Below, in pieces: positions 26,295-36,354 of a stretch of DNA of 51,311 nt (the stretch's first letter is position 1; each line of letters begins with the position of its first letter). Source of the DNA: Gammaproteobacteria bacterium (GTDB lineage Bacteria > Pseudomonadota > Gammaproteobacteria > Pseudomonadales > Alcanivoracaceae); NCBI GenBank assembly GCA_018067045.1, contig JAGPVL010000032.1, positions 1 through 51,311 of the forward strand, given 5' to 3'. The notes beneath the pieces are model-generated. The model was given only the letters and a program-made list of their open reading frames with translations. It did no database searches and had not been told where the DNA came from. The translations under genes and the position numbers were made by a program.

Positions 26295-27029
26295 TTACTT
26301 CTGGGCGGTCTTTAAGCCCAAAGCAGACGCCATATCAGCAGGAGACAAATAACCGCCAATGCTCTCGCCACTCGGCGTATAAATAGCCGGCGTGCCGCGC
26401 ACACCAAAGGTCAGACCGAGGTTATATTCTTGACTAACCGGATCTTTGCACGCCGCAGGAGCCGCGGCCGTCATACCCTTGAGTTTGGCGCCATCAAGCG
26501 CGGCATGCCGGTCTTTCGCACACCATACTGCACGCATGGTGCCCGCAGCTTCTGAATCGGCGCCTCCACGCGGGAATGCGAGATAGTGAATGGTCACTCC
26601 CATGTCGTTATATTCGGCCATATGCTGATGCAATTTACGGCAATATCCGCACGACGTATCAGTAAATACAAAGACTTCAGCTTTTTGATCTTCGGCTACA
26701 TAGCTAATCATGTCGTCTAGACTAACTTTCTTTAGACCGGCCTTGCGTACGCCGGCGAGCTTCTGCTCGCCCATATTCGTTACGCCGCCACCGGCTCGGG
26801 CCTTGTACATATCACCTGATAGCAAGTATTGGCCGTCCCGGGACACGAAGAGGCGGTCGCCATTGTCTAGCACGACCTCTAACAAGCCTTTCACCGGCGT
26901 CTCGCTAACATCTGTGACCATCACGCCAGGGAACGTTTTCGCAAGGTTAGAACGGACCTGTGCATAGTTATCATCAGCCGCCTGCGCGACGCTTGCTAGA
27001 AAGACCAGTGCCACCAACAAATAACGCAT
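26295..27029 (-). CDS. dsbC: Periplasmic thiol:disulfide isomerase DsbC
   Basis: Corrects wrong disulfide bonds in the periplasm. A signal peptide (LLVALVFLASVAQA) precedes an N-terminal dimerisation domain with VLDNGDRLFVSRDGQYLLSGD; the thioredoxin domain has the active-site CGYC in FTDTSCGYCRKLH and the cis-proline loop GVRGTPAIY. 244 aa is normal. It follows xerD by about 110 bases on the same strand, an order conserved in Pseudomonas and relatives. Confidence 0.95.
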   Translation of the reverse strand: MRYLLVALVFLASVAQAADDNYAQVRSNLAKTFPGVMVTDVSETPVKGLLEVVLDNGDRLFVSRDGQYLLSGDMYKARAGGGVTNMGEQKLAGVRKAGLKKVSLDDMISYVAEDQKAEVFVFTDTSCGYCRKLHQHMAEYNDMGVTIHYLAFPRGGADSEAAGTMRAVWCAKDRHAALDGAKLKGMTAAAPAACKDPVSQEYNLGLTFGVRGTPAIYTPSGESIGGYLSPADMASALGLKTAQK

Positions 27030-27138
27030 TACTTACCTCTGTCTGAGAGTGTTTCTTATTAAGAACGCTTCGCTCATGCCTACCATGAGCAATACGATTT
27101 AGGTTTCTACTTCAATAGGCTCTATTTAGGATCGCCCA

Positions 27139-28134
27139 CTACGGCTCTTCATTAGAGCCCTGCTTGCCCGCAGGAGTTCCTGAACGCGGGTGAAATTGCG
27201 CATGTAAATCCTGCAAGCGCTGCTTCGCCACATGAGTATAAATCTGTGTCGTGGAAAGATCGCTGTGCCCAAGCAATAACTGCACCACGCGCAGATCAGC
27301 GCCATGATTGAGCAGATGCGTGGCGAATGCATGTCGCAGTGTATGAGGAGAAAGCGGTTTTTGCACCCCACCGACAACCGCCATCTGCCGCAAGCGATGC
27401 CAAAAGGTTTGCCGTGTCATCATTTGTCCACGCTGACTGGGAAATAGCGCATCACACTGCTTCTCCGCCAACAGCACTGGTCGAGCGTCACGCATATAGC
27501 GCTGCAACCACGCAATTGCCTCTTCCCCCAAGGGAACCAGCCGCTCTTTATCACCCTTGCCAATAATACGAACAAGGCCTTGGCGCGTATTAACTTGCCC
27601 TAGTGTCAGGCCAACTAGTTCCGACACACGTAGCCCTGCGGCATATAACACCTCAAGCATTGCGCGATCACGCAAGCCCAACGGGGTATCACAATCTGGC
27701 GCCGCCAGTAGCGCCTCTACGTCGCCTTCAGAGAGTGTTTTCGGCAAAGGACGTCCTAGCTTAGGCCGTTCAACTAAGAGGGTCGGGTCCTCACTGCAAT
27801 GGCGCTCTCGTATGGCCCAGCGATAAAAACCACGTAGCGCCGACAGCTGTCGCGCGACCGAACGGGGGTTTAGCCCACGCTCATGCTGGCGAGCGAGATA
27901 ATCGAAAAGCTGTAGCCGCTGGCAGCTCCGCAAACTACTGCTCTGCGTCCCTAACCAGCCGGCAAATTGGCACAAGTCACGACGATAATTACTAAGACTA
28001 TGATCACTAAGGCCTTTCTCCATCCAGCTGCTATCCAGCCAAGACTCGATGAGGGTCAGCTCCGCGTCCAAAACAGGAGGGTCCACCAGTTGCGCTTTAA
28101 TACCTTTGTCTCGCTTTCCTATTCGCCCTACCAT
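27139..28134 (-). CDS. xerD: Tyrosine recombinase XerD
   Basis: With XerC resolves chromosome dimers at dif. N-terminal SAM-like domain (SNYRRDLCQFAGWL), catalytic Arg in AAGLRVSELVGL, HTLRHAFATHLL, LLLGHSDLSTTQIYTHV with the nucleophilic Tyr. The neighbour dsbC and the SPHTLRHAFATHLLNHGAD segment favour XerD over XerC. The N-terminus is about 25 residues longer than most XerD proteins, so a start further in is possible. Divergent from the diguanylate cyclase gene, with only 36 bases between their starts. Confidence 0.93.
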   Translation of the reverse strand: MVGRIGKRDKGIKAQLVDPPVLDAELTLIESWLDSSWMEKGLSDHSLSNYRRDLCQFAGWLGTQSSSLRSCQRLQLFDYLARQHERGLNPRSVARQLSALRGFYRWAIRERHCSEDPTLLVERPKLGRPLPKTLSEGDVEALLAAPDCDTPLGLRDRAMLEVLYAAGLRVSELVGLTLGQVNTRQGLVRIIGKGDKERLVPLGEEAIAWLQRYMRDARPVLLAEKQCDALFPSQRGQMMTRQTFWHRLRQMAVVGGVQKPLSPHTLRHAFATHLLNHGADLRVVQLLLGHSDLSTTQIYTHVAKQRLQDLHAQFHPRSGTPAGKQGSNEEP

Positions 28135-28170
28135 ACTGCATTGATTCTCAGATCGGGGCGAGGCCGTTTA

Positions 28171-29307
28171 ATGGCATTCAGTACAACCAAATTAATGCAG
28201 CTTACCGGCGCACAACTCCGACATGGAGGGGCGGGGCGAGCGGCGTTTATCTGTTGGATGTCGTCGCCGCCATACCTGTTACTTGCGTGCTGGGCTGTTA
28301 TCAGCCAGATAGTGTTTCTGGATAGCAATATGTATGGGCTCAGTTTAATTGCCCTATTCGGCCTGTCCGCCGCAACGCTGTGCTCGTTGTTAGCGCTCGT
28401 TGGCTATAACCAACGCGTCATTCAAAAGCCCACGCTTTACGTGCACACCGTACTGTGGGTCTACGGCACATTAGCCGTTGCCTCCTGCTATCTAATCGGC
28501 ACTCTAAATCTCATGACCGGTATGATTATGATGGCCGGCCCAACGATCGGTCTAATCCTATTTCCAGCGCGTTTAATTCTAAGCGTGTTCTTAGCATTTG
28601 CAGGCGCCTTACTCACACTCAGCACATTAGCCGCGCTCAACGTTATTCCCTATGCGCCGGGGCTCGGCATGGACATTCAGCTCGAGCCTACTCGTAGTTT
28701 GTATTTTACCAGCAGCATGATTATCGCCGCAGCCGGTTACGTTATATACCAAACCTTTGTCATCATAGCTCTGCTCAATGCTTGGCATAGTCGTGAACAG
28801 GAAGTGCGCCATCTTTCTGCAACCGATGCATTAACGGGCGTAGCAAATAGACGGCAAATATTAACGCATTTGGAAACCTGTTTAATCAACATGCAGCGAC
28901 GCGATGATCGTATTGCGCTGTTGATGCTCGACATTGATCACTTTAAAAAGATTAACGATTCTCACGGCCATCAGATTGGCGATCAGGCTTTGATTGCCGT
29001 TGCCGCGGCATTACGCGCTCGTATGCGACCCCATGACATGGTCGGCCGTTATGGCGGCGAAGAGTTTTTAATTATTCTACCCGGCGCCGATCACATCGCC
29101 GCAGAAGAAATCGCACAGCGCTGCCGTGATGCTGTCAGCGAAGTCCGTCTCGCGCTAGGCAAAGCGACCTTACCGTTAACCGCAAGTATCGGCGCGGTCA
29201 GTCGCACCGCAAGCGCCATCGACGATGTCGACAGCCTTATTCGCCTTGCTGACGATGCCATGTACATGGCGAAGAAAACCGGTCGCAACCGCGTCAATAT
29301 CGGCTAG
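28171..29307 (+). CDS. Membrane diguanylate cyclase (GGDEF)
   Basis: Makes the second messenger cyclic di-GMP from two GTP. About 378 aa: an N-terminal membrane region with six hydrophobic segments (about residues 20-205), then a GGDEF domain starting at LSATDALTGVANRR. The active site is GGEEF, so catalysis is expected, and an RxxD inhibitory site (RPHD) stands five residues before it, so product feedback is expected. The membrane part is not a named sensor domain I can identify. Start set at MAFSTTK, preceded by GAGG; longer readings run into xerD. Confidence 0.93.
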   Translation: MAFSTTKLMQLTGAQLRHGGAGRAAFICWMSSPPYLLLACWAVISQIVFLDSNMYGLSLIALFGLSAATLCSLLALVGYNQRVIQKPTLYVHTVLWVYGTLAVASCYLIGTLNLMTGMIMMAGPTIGLILFPARLILSVFLAFAGALLTLSTLAALNVIPYAPGLGMDIQLEPTRSLYFTSSMIIAAAGYVIYQTFVIIALLNAWHSREQEVRHLSATDALTGVANRRQILTHLETCLINMQRRDDRIALLMLDIDHFKKINDSHGHQIGDQALIAVAAALRARMRPHDMVGRYGGEEFLIILPGADHIAAEEIAQRCRDAVSEVRLALGKATLPLTASIGAVSRTASAIDDVDSLIRLADDAMYMAKKTGRNRVNIG

Positions 29308-29374
29308 CACACTGCACTACATTTCCGCTGAGCAACACCTGCTGACTGAAGGATTCCCCCCGAATCTGGCGCCT

Positions 29375-29460
29375 ATCGCTTGCAAGCAAGCTCCCACAAA
29401 AACATCGCACCGCACGGTCTTATGGGAGACTGCCTGCAGGCGATAGGTTTTGGTTTGATC
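29375..29460. repeat. REP-like pair
   Basis: A reversed element (CGCTTGCAAGCAAGCTCCCA) and a forward one (TATGGGAGACTGCCTGCAGG) about 25 bases apart, with a diverged third copy after it. They lie between converging genes: the diguanylate cyclase and rplS. Confidence 0.75.
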
Positions 29461-29526
29461 GGGTGTTGTTCGTTTGCAAGTAACTTTCTGCAAAATAGTA
29501 CGGGCTTATCCTGCTTTTTCGTAGGC

Positions 29527-29559
29527 AAAAAAAAGAGCCTCATAAGAGGCTCCTTTTTT
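29527..29559 (-). terminator. Intrinsic terminator of the rpsP-rplS operon
   Basis: GAGCCTC-ATAA-GAGGCTC with A and T runs on both sides, 56 bases after the rplS stop. Symmetrical, so it could also stop transcripts from the diguanylate cyclase side. Confidence 0.9.
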
Positions 29560-29614
29560 AACCATCAAGGCGCTCAAAAAAGCACCCCGACGATTATTCT
29601 CTATCGCTACGCGA

Positions 29615-29980
29615 TTAGTTTGCGCGGCGAATTTTTTCCTTGATCCGTGCAGACTTACCAGCGCGTTCACGCAAGAAGTACAGCTTCGCGCGACGTACAT
29701 CACCGCGACGCTCAACTTTGATGCTGTCGATGATTGGGCTGTGTGTTTGGAAAACACGCTCAACACCAACGCCGTGAGACAATTTACGCACGGTGAAAGC
29801 GGAGTTTAGACCACGATTACGCTTAGCAATCACGACGCCTTGGAACGCCTGAACACGCTCACGCTCGCCTTCTTTTACTTTTACGTTAACGATAACGGTA
29901 TCGCCTGCGCCGAATTCTGGCACATCCGTTTTCAGTTGCGCCTGTTCGATTTCCTGAATCATGGGTTTCTTGCCGCTCAT
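29615..29980 (-). CDS. rplS: 50S ribosomal protein L19
   Basis: Ribosomal protein at the 30S-50S interface. The 121-aa sequence has the family motifs [36 protein letters not shown] and [16 protein letters not shown]. Last gene of the conserved rpsP-rimM-trmD-rplS operon; followed by an intrinsic terminator. Confidence 0.98.
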   Translation of the reverse strand: MSGKKPMIQEIEQAQLKTDVPEFGAGDTVIVNVKVKEGERERVQAFQGVVIAKRNRGLNSAFTVRKLSHGVGVERVFQTHSPIIDSIKVERRGDVRRAKLYFLRERAGKSARIKEKIRRAN

Positions 29981-30020
29981 GACTGCCTGCTCCTGTTACT
30001 AAATGCTTTGCACGTCTGCG

Positions 30021-30836
30021 TTACGCGTCCGTGTCACTGTTCTGTTGCTTATGCTCGCGAATATAATCCGCCAGCAGCTTTTCCTCTTCTTTGCTCAGGC
30101 CTTGCTCTCGGCGTCGAGCCTCAAGTAAGTCAGGACGATGTTGCCAAGTACGCCCTAGTGCCTGTTTGCGCCGCCACTGGTCAATGCGACCGTGGTGACC
30201 ACTCAGCAATACCTCAGGTACTGCTTGACCCGCGAACACCTCCGGCCGGGTGTAGTGTGGGCAATCGAGCAGGTTCACATAATCGCCGGTGAACGAGTCC
30301 TGCTCGGCAGAGTCTTCGTGTCCCAATACGCCGGGTAAGCGTCGGGCCACTGCATCAAGAAGGACCATGGCAGGCAGTTCACCGCCACTGAGCACGTAAT
30401 CACCAATCGAATACTGCTCGTCTACTTCCGCTGCAATCAGCCGCTCGTCAATACCTTCGTAGCGGCCTGCCACCAACACCAGAGCATGCTCTTGGGCCAG
30501 TGCTTCTACCGCCGCTTGGTCTAACTTGCGACCTTGTGGCGATAGATAAATAACTTTTGTTTGCCTAGTTTCTACTGCAGCTTCGCCGGTTAAACCGTCC
30601 TGCGTGCGCTCTTTTGCAAACTGTATAGCTGCCTGTAAGGGCGCCACTTTCATCACCATGCCTGGTCCGCCACCAAAGGGCCGGTCATCCACGGTGCGGT
30701 GCTTGTCTTCAGTGAAGTCGCGTGGGTTCACCACACACACCTCTAACAAACCCGTTTCTACTGCTCGACCTGTGACGCCAAATTCAGTCACGGCTCTGAT
30801 CATGTCCGGAAATATCGTCACCAACGAAACGCGCAT
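30021..30836 (-). CDS. trmD: tRNA (guanine-N1)-methyltransferase TrmD
   Basis: Methylates G37 of tRNAs next to the anticodon, preventing frameshifting. SPOUT-family motifs: [19 protein letters not shown] at the N-terminus, [12 protein letters not shown], and the trefoil-knot SAM site [36 protein letters not shown] is also typical. The tail beyond residue 255 is a little longer than in E. coli. Confidence 0.97.
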   Translation of the reverse strand: MRVSLVTIFPDMIRAVTEFGVTGRAVETGLLEVCVVNPRDFTEDKHRTVDDRPFGGGPGMVMKVAPLQAAIQFAKERTQDGLTGEAAVETRQTKVIYLSPQGRKLDQAAVEALAQEHALVLVAGRYEGIDERLIAAEVDEQYSIGDYVLSGGELPAMVLLDAVARRLPGVLGHEDSAEQDSFTGDYVNLLDCPHYTRPEVFAGQAVPEVLLSGHHGRIDQWRRKQALGRTWQHRPDLLEARRREQGLSKEEEKLLADYIREHKQQNSDTDA

Positions 30837-30886
30837 AGTGACCTCTTTCTCTCAATGGTTCGGCGAAGATAAAAACAATCGCCGAC

Positions 30887-31417
30887 TCAGAACTCAGGGT
30901 CCCAATCCACCACCATGTAACCGGCGGTTGGATTTACTTCTTTGACAAATTCGCCCGGCACCCAAGGCACCAAACGTTCCTGCTGATCAAGACTGTCGTT
31001 GTCGCCGCGCACAACCAATACATCGTTAGCGCCGGTTTCCAACATTTCCACAATGCTACCGAGATCAACTCCGGCAACGGTGCGAACCCGTAAACCAATC
31101 AGGTCGCTCCAGTAATAGTCACCGTCTTCGAGATTCGGCAATACACTGCGGTCTACCGCAATTTCGCAGCCGATATATAACGCTTCGGCGCGATTGCGGT
31201 CCGTCTCACCATTAAGCTGGGCAACGAGGCCCTTGCCTTGCAGGCGTCCGGCATCAAGTTTCACCGGAACCCAGCCTTTGTCCGTTTTCAGGTACCAAGG
31301 CTGGTAGTCAAAAATATTTTCTTTCGGATCTGTAAAGGAATGCACCTTTACCCAACCCTTAATGCCGTAAGCACCGACTACCTTGCCTACGACCAGCGCT
31401 GCAGACTCAGCTAACAC
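30887..31417 (-). CDS. rimM: 16S rRNA processing protein RimM
   Basis: Assembly factor for the 30S head that binds S19. N-terminal RimM domain (VVGKVVGAYGIKGWVKVHSF) and C-terminal PRC barrel (YYWSDLIGLRV to LVPWVPGEFV). It starts with GTG overlapping the rpsP stop by one base (TAGTG), so the two are translationally coupled. Confidence 0.96.
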   Translation of the reverse strand: MLAESAALVVGKVVGAYGIKGWVKVHSFTDPKENIFDYQPWYLKTDKGWVPVKLDAGRLQGKGLVAQLNGETDRNRAEALYIGCEIAVDRSVLPNLEDGDYYWSDLIGLRVRTVAGVDLGSIVEMLETGANDVLVVRGDNDSLDQQERLVPWVPGEFVKEVNPTAGYMVVDWDPEF

Positions 31418-31668
31418 TAGCCGTTCTGCTTGCGGAACTCTCGGACCAGCGAATGAACACGATCAGAAGTTTGCGCGCCCACTGACAACCAGTGGTTCAG
31501 ACGCTCTTCTTCAAGGCGTAAACGTATTTCGCCACCGCGTGCTTGCGGGTTGAAATAGCCAACGCGCTCGATAAAGCGGCCATCACGTGCATTGCGGCTG
31601 TCAGTTACAACAACACTGTAAAAAGGACGCTTCTTGGACCCACCGCGGGTCAGACGAATCGTTACCAT
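31417..31668 (-). CDS. rpsP: 30S ribosomal protein S16
   Basis: 83 aa; [20 protein letters not shown] and [14 protein letters not shown] are the family signature. First gene of the rpsP-rimM-trmD-rplS operon. Confidence 0.98.
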   Translation of the reverse strand: MVTIRLTRGGSKKRPFYSVVVTDSRNARDGRFIERVGYFNPQARGGEIRLRLEEERLNHWLSVGAQTSDRVHSLVREFRKQNG

Positions 31669-31772
31669 AAGGCTTCTCTATCTCGTAAATGTCTCGTTTT
31701 CAGGGGCTGTCAGGCTAATAACTCAACCCTACGACTCCCTGTCCCGGACGGCCGGGCCCCGAAAGGCCGCAG

Positions 31773-31807
31773 ATTGTATCGACCTAAAGGGTTATTTGAA
31801 AGTGATT
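31773..31807 (-). promoter_or_regulatory. Possible promoter of the rpsP operon
   Basis: On the minus strand a TACAAT -10 element at 31778-31773 is preceded by a weak -35 (TTTCAA) at 17 bases. A GC-rich leader of about 100 bases follows before the rpsP start. The -35 is poor, so only the -10 is of use. Confidence 0.35.
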
Positions 31808-31919
31808 TCTCGGCTAGATACAGGGTTTTTACCTGTATTTGCCCAGACAGTCGGTCTGGGTGCCCTACTGTGGTGAAAAAACATGCCACACATACGGCCA
31901 GCGGCGCGATCATAGACGT

Positions 31920-33401
31920 TCAAGCCAGTCCCAGCAACGACATCAGTGCCTCGGTATCAACATTTTCTTCTATCATATCCGCCAACCGATCCAAATCGCT
32001 CTGCCGATGCTGATCGTAATCCACCGATCGCCCCGCCTGATCATCGCTTAACCCCGCCCAACGCAGTAACGCGGTTGCTGCTGGCGCATGGTCGAACAAG
32101 CCGTGCAGGTAGCAACCGATTATTTGGCCATCCTCACTGATGGCGCCCTCAGGTCGGTCTTTATCTGCATCTGCTCCAGCCAAAAGAAGTAATGGCCGTG
32201 CCAGCGCCTCACCGCTACTCACGCCATTATGAATTTCATAACCATGGATCGGTGTAGCCTTATCACCAATCAGCGCGACGCCAGTGACGTTCAGCAGCTG
32301 CTTGCCCGCCACCAGCCGTGTCTCCATCGGCAGCCAACCCAACCCGTCACGCTCGCCACAGGGGCCCTCCAGACTATCTGGATCCGCTATTCGCTGCCCC
32401 AACATCTGAAAGCCGCCACAAATGCCCAGTACTTTGCCGCCGTAACGAAGGTGCCGTTCAATGTCTTGGTCCCAACCCTGGGCGCGGACAAAATCCAAAT
32501 CAGAGCAAGTTGCCTTGCTGCCCGGCAAAATAACCAAATCTGCCGCCGGCCAAGGCTGACCCATTTTGACGAATGTCAGCGCCACGCCGGGATGCAGGCG
32601 CAGCGGATCAAAATCATTATGGTTGCTCATGCGTGGCAACATCAGCACCGTCACCCGCAAGGCATTCGCCTCGCTAGCACCGACTTCATTTACGGCGTCT
32701 TCAGCATCCAACACGAGGCCATGTAAATATGGCAGTACACCCATCACCGGCTTTCCAGTACGTTGCGTTAACCAGTCAAGACCACTATCGAGTAACGACA
32801 AATCGCCGCGAAAACGATTAATCAAAAAACCGTGTGTGCGGCGCTGCTCGCTCTCCGAGAGCAGATCGAGTGTTCCGACTAGGTGCGCAAACACACCGCC
32901 GCGATCGATATCCGCCACAATCAGCACCGGGCAATCCGCCGCTTCAGCGAAACCCATATTGGCAATATCGTTCTCGCGTAAATTAATTTCCGCCGGGCTG
33001 CCCGCGCCTTCGGCAATAATCACATCGTAACGGCTCGACAAATCTTTCCATGCCGACATCACCGCATCGATTGCCGTGGCTTTGTAGTGGTGATAATCCA
33101 ACGCTTCCATATTGCCCAACACTTGGCCCCGAATAATGACCTGTGCGCCCTTGTCGGTTTGCGGCTTAAGCAAAACAGGATTCATGTCGCTATGAGGTTC
33201 AATGCCACAGGCAAGCGCCTGTAACGCGGTCGAGCGACCAATCTCGCCGCCATCAATAGTTACCGCGCTATTAAGCGCCATGTTCTGCGCTTTAAACGGC
33301 GCAACGGAAACCCCCTTACGAGCCAACCAACGACACAACGCAGCCACCATCGTGCTTTTGCCGGCGTCTGAAGTGGTGCCTTGAATCATTAACGTGGTCA
33401 C
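31920..33401 (-). CDS. cobQ: Cobyric acid synthase CobQ
   Basis: ATP- and glutamine-dependent amidation of four carboxyl groups of adenosylcobyrinate a,c-diamide. N-terminal P-loop-like [20 protein letters not shown], then KAQNMALNS; the C-terminal glutamine amidotransferase domain has the nucleophilic Cys in [11 protein letters not shown] and the His in YEIHNG and YLHGLFDH. About 493 aa, normal. Start taken as GTG at 33401 ([11 protein letters not shown]), with AAGG upstream; a longer frame to 33458 adds 19 unconserved residues. It lies downstream of btuB-cobO, separated by a REP cluster. Confidence 0.95.
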   Translation of the reverse strand: MTTLMIQGTTSDAGKSTMVAALCRWLARKGVSVAPFKAQNMALNSAVTIDGGEIGRSTALQALACGIEPHSDMNPVLLKPQTDKGAQVIIRGQVLGNMEALDYHHYKATAIDAVMSAWKDLSSRYDVIIAEGAGSPAEINLRENDIANMGFAEAADCPVLIVADIDRGGVFAHLVGTLDLLSESEQRRTHGFLINRFRGDLSLLDSGLDWLTQRTGKPVMGVLPYLHGLVLDAEDAVNEVGASEANALRVTVLMLPRMSNHNDFDPLRLHPGVALTFVKMGQPWPAADLVILPGSKATCSDLDFVRAQGWDQDIERHLRYGGKVLGICGGFQMLGQRIADPDSLEGPCGERDGLGWLPMETRLVAGKQLLNVTGVALIGDKATPIHGYEIHNGVSSGEALARPLLLLAGADADKDRPEGAISEDGQIIGCYLHGLFDHAPAATALLRWAGLSDDQAGRSVDYDQHRQSDLDRLADMIEENVDTEALMSLLGLA

Positions 33402-33544
33402 GAGCAGCTGCCTTTTTAGCGGGAAATTCGGTCTGGATTCAAGGTTCGACCTAATCATGAACCGAATTTAAAATTGAAATGAAAACCTAGCTTCACGTTT
33501 TTCAGCGTTGCCGTGATTATTCTATCCGACGTTAAGATCTTGCG

Positions 33545-33752
33545 GCGCCGGCTCGCTTGCAAGCAACCTCCCACAAAAACCTAAACCACGCAGCGCCCTA
33601 ACACGCAGCGCCCTAATATGGCCGGTGGGATTTTATTTGCAAAAAACGATCCTTATCGCGCTCGGCTCGCTTGCAACCACGCCCCAACAAAGGCATACCG
33701 CTCAGTGCTGAACCAACCTTGTGGGAGGCTGCTTGCAGGCGAACTCTTTTAA
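33545..33752. repeat. REP-like cluster between cobO and cobQ
   Basis: Four related elements: reversed at about 33553-33580 (CTCGCTTGCAAGCAACCTCC), a decayed forward one near 33625 (GGTGGGATTTTATTTGC), a decayed reversed one near 33665, and a good forward one at about 33719-33742 (TTGTGGGAGGCTGCTTGC). CACGCAGCGCCCTAA is also directly repeated at about 33586 and 33600. They split what would otherwise be one cobalamin operon. Confidence 0.8.
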
Positions 33753-33759
33753 CGCTCCG

Positions 33760-34398
33760 CTAAAGCTCCACACCTTTTTGCGCGCGAACGCCCAGATCTT
33801 TAAAGGCATGCTTGACCACTTTCATTTCAGTCACGGTGTCTGCCAGATCAATCAACTGCTGCGGCGCCGAGCGGCCGGTGACAATGGCATGCTGCATCGC
33901 AGGACGTGATTGCAAATCGTCGAGTACCTTATCAAGATCCAAATACTCGTACTTCAACGCAATATTTAATTCGTCAAGTAGAACCATGTGGTAGCTATCG
34001 TCTTGCAACATTTTGCGCGCGATTTCCCATGCCGCTTCTGCCGACTCGACATCTCGCTCTCGATTCTGTGTATCCCAAGTGTAGCCTTCGCCCATCACGT
34101 GATAATCAACATTAGGCAGGTCACGGAAAAATGCTTCTTCGCCGGTACTAAAAGCACCCTTAATAAATTGCACAACGCCGACCTTCATGCCATGACCTAG
34201 CGCGCGCGCCAGCATGCCAAAACCAGAGCTACTTTTACCTTTTCCCGGGCCGGTAAGCACCAACAAAATACCCTGATCTTTATCTGCCTTGGCAATACGG
34301 TCATTCATAATTTCTTGTTTCTTGGCCATTCGCCAAGCATGGCGCTCAGGTGAGTTGCGCTCACCCGGCTGATCTGAAGATGCTGCGTTATCGCCCAT
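33760..34398 (-). CDS. cobO: Cob(I)alamin adenosyltransferase CobO
   Basis: Attaches the 5'-deoxyadenosyl group to the corrinoid cobalt, using ATP. 212 aa with the P-loop LVLTGPGKGKSSSGFG, VVQFIKGAFSTGE, and DELNIALKYEYLDLD; CobO/BtuR type rather than PduO. Start ATG at 34398 has AGGAGCG upstream. Follows btuD by 77 bases on the same strand and is probably under the btuB riboswitch. Confidence 0.96.
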   Translation of the reverse strand: MGDNAASSDQPGERNSPERHAWRMAKKQEIMNDRIAKADKDQGILLVLTGPGKGKSSSGFGMLARALGHGMKVGVVQFIKGAFSTGEEAFFRDLPNVDYHVMGEGYTWDTQNRERDVESAEAAWEIARKMLQDDSYHMVLLDELNIALKYEYLDLDKVLDDLQSRPAMQHAIVTGRSAPQQLIDLADTVTEMKVVKHAFKDLGVRAQKGVEL

Positions 34399-34475
34399 AA
34401 GAACACGCTCCTTTATCTGTTTATTAAAATGGTCGTCCAAATAATTAATGCATCTCTGCGCAGCTAAACCAAAAC

Positions 34476-35294
34476 TTATATCGGCACAAAAACGGGCTTG
34501 CCGTTTATTTCCGTCACCGCCAGCTTTTGGCCATAAAGTCGCTCTAACGCTTCCGGCACCAACATCTTCTCTGCGGGACCAAAGCACAGCTCGCCATCCG
34601 GATAAAGTAATAACAAATGATCACACCAGCGCGCGGCAAGATTGAGATCGTGCAAACACATAAACACCGATGCGCCATGATTCGCCTGCTCCGCCAGCAA
34701 CTTCATTACCGCCACCTGATGGTGCAGATCCAAATGGTTTGTCGGCTCGTCTGCCAGCCAAACAGAAGGCGACTGTGCCAGCGCCGTGGCAATGGCCACA
34801 CGCTGACGCTCGCCACCGGACAACGTCGTGACGAGGCGATCTTGCAACGGCGTGAGTGACATAGCGTCTAATGCGTTCTGCGCCAACAGGATGTCTTGCG
34901 CGCTTTCGCGCTGCCATAAAGACAAAAACGGATGACGTCCAATCAACGCGGTTTCAAATACCGTCGCCGGAAAACCGTCCTGCCGCTCCTGAAAAATCAC
35001 CGCAACATGCCGAGCAATATCGCGGCGACTTAACTGCGCCAACGGCTTACCGTCGAGTAACACTTGGCCGCTACGGGGAGGCCGCAATCCCGCGAGGGTA
35101 TGCAACAGCGATGTCTTGCCTGCGCCATTAGGCCCGAGCACACCCCAGCGCTGACCGGGCTCAATACAAGCATTAAAAGGCCGACCACTGGCGCGACCGG
35201 GGATATCCACAACTAACTCTTGTGCCTGCAATCTAACGGAAGGCTGCGTGCTCGACTGCTTTGTTTTTCTTGCCAAATCGGATGCTGTTTTCAT
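34476..35294 (-). CDS. btuD: ABC transporter ATPase for vitamin B12 (BtuD-like)
   Basis: Powers uptake of B12 across the inner membrane with BtuC and BtuF. Walker A GPNGAGKTS, signature LSGGERQRVAIA, Walker B VWLADEPTNHLD and H-loop CLHDLNLAARWC. Its start overlaps the end of the permease gene by a few bases. B12 specificity comes from the neighbours (btuB, btuF, cobO), since FecCD-type ATPases for heme and siderophores look alike. The start is the least certain part: AGGAG stands rather far (14 bases) from the ATG at 35294. Confidence 0.92.
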   Translation of the reverse strand: MKTASDLARKTKQSSTQPSVRLQAQELVVDIPGRASGRPFNACIEPGQRWGVLGPNGAGKTSLLHTLAGLRPPRSGQVLLDGKPLAQLSRRDIARHVAVIFQERQDGFPATVFETALIGRHPFLSLWQRESAQDILLAQNALDAMSLTPLQDRLVTTLSGGERQRVAIATALAQSPSVWLADEPTNHLDLHHQVAVMKLLAEQANHGASVFMCLHDLNLAARWCDHLLLLYPDGELCFGPAEKMLVPEALERLYGQKLAVTEINGKPVFVPI

Positions 35295-35301
35295 AACGAC
35301 T

Positions 35302-36354
35302 TCAGCGACTCCTGTGCAGCAGAAACAAAAAGGTCGGCACACCGAGCAAGGCGGTAATCACCCCCACCGGCAATTGTTCTGGCGCCATTACCGTGCGCGC
35401 CAAGGTATCGGCAAAGGTTAACAATGCGCCACCGGCAAGCACGCTGGCCGGCAAAATAATGCGCTGATCGTTGCCCAGCACTAATCGCAACATGTGCGGC
35501 ACGATCAATCCGACAAAACCAACACTACCTGCCGTTGTCACCGCAACGGCCGTTAATAAACTCGCCAAAATATACACCGACCATTCTAACGGCCGCACCG
35601 CCACACCAAGTGCCGCAGCTTGCAAAGGCCCACGCGCCAACACATTTAAACTGCGCCCCATGGGCAGGGTCAGCAACACGGCGGGCACTAACACTGCCCA
35701 CGCCACATAGGGCGTGCGCGCATAACTCAAATCACCCATCAACCAATACAACATGCCGGGCAAGCTGTCCGCCGGGCTCATGGTGAGCATAAAAGTAATA
35801 ACCGCGCCCCAACCTGCCGCCACGACAATGCCGGTTAATAGCAAACGGGTTGGCGACCAACCGCCAGCGCCATGAGCCAAACCGAAGACCAAAAAGGTCG
35901 ATAGCAACGCGCCGCCAAACGCAGAACCCGACACCACCGCCATGCCTGCGCCGGCCAACATTGCGCCCAGCGCACCGACCGCCGCACCGCCAGACAAGCC
36001 CAACACATAGGGATCAGCCAAAGGGTTGCGCAACAGCACTTGCATTAGGGCGCCAGCAAGCGCCAGCAAGCCTCCGGTAGAAAACGCTGCAAGCGCACGC
36101 GGCGTGCGTAAAGAAATAATGAGATCGCGATGCAGGTCTTCGCCGCTTCCACAAATAACCGCCCACAACTCAGCAATCGAAATGGACACACTGCCCACAG
36201 AAACCGCCGCCGCAAACGCTATGAGGCTAATGATTGCCAGCAGCGCTAGCGCAACGATTGAATGTCTATTTGACGAGGGCCGTTCGTTCTTCAAAGTATC
36301 CCGCCCCGCTTCAAGAGCGGCTTTATGATCGACGGATTCTTTATCGTCGTGCAC
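35302..36354 (-). CDS. btuC: Vitamin B12 ABC transporter permease (BtuC, FecCD family)
   Basis: Inner-membrane permease with about ten membrane segments. Family marks: RTPRALAAFSTGGLLALAGALMQ-type segment, NPLADPYVLGLSGGAAVGA, and GSVGFVGLIVPHMLRLVLG which contacts the ATPase. Start taken as the GTG at 36354, preceded by GGAG; an ATG at 36375 is the alternative. Either start lies inside the end of btuF, so the genes are coupled. Confidence 0.92.
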   Translation of the reverse strand: MHDDKESVDHKAALEAGRDTLKNERPSSNRHSIVALALLAIISLIAFAAAVSVGSVSISIAELWAVICGSGEDLHRDLIISLRTPRALAAFSTGGLLALAGALMQVLLRNPLADPYVLGLSGGAAVGALGAMLAGAGMAVVSGSAFGGALLSTFLVFGLAHGAGGWSPTRLLLTGIVVAAGWGAVITFMLTMSPADSLPGMLYWLMGDLSYARTPYVAWAVLVPAVLLTLPMGRSLNVLARGPLQAAALGVAVRPLEWSVYILASLLTAVAVTTAGSVGFVGLIVPHMLRLVLGNDQRIILPASVLAGGALLTFADTLARTVMAPEQLPVGVITALLGVPTFLFLLHRSR

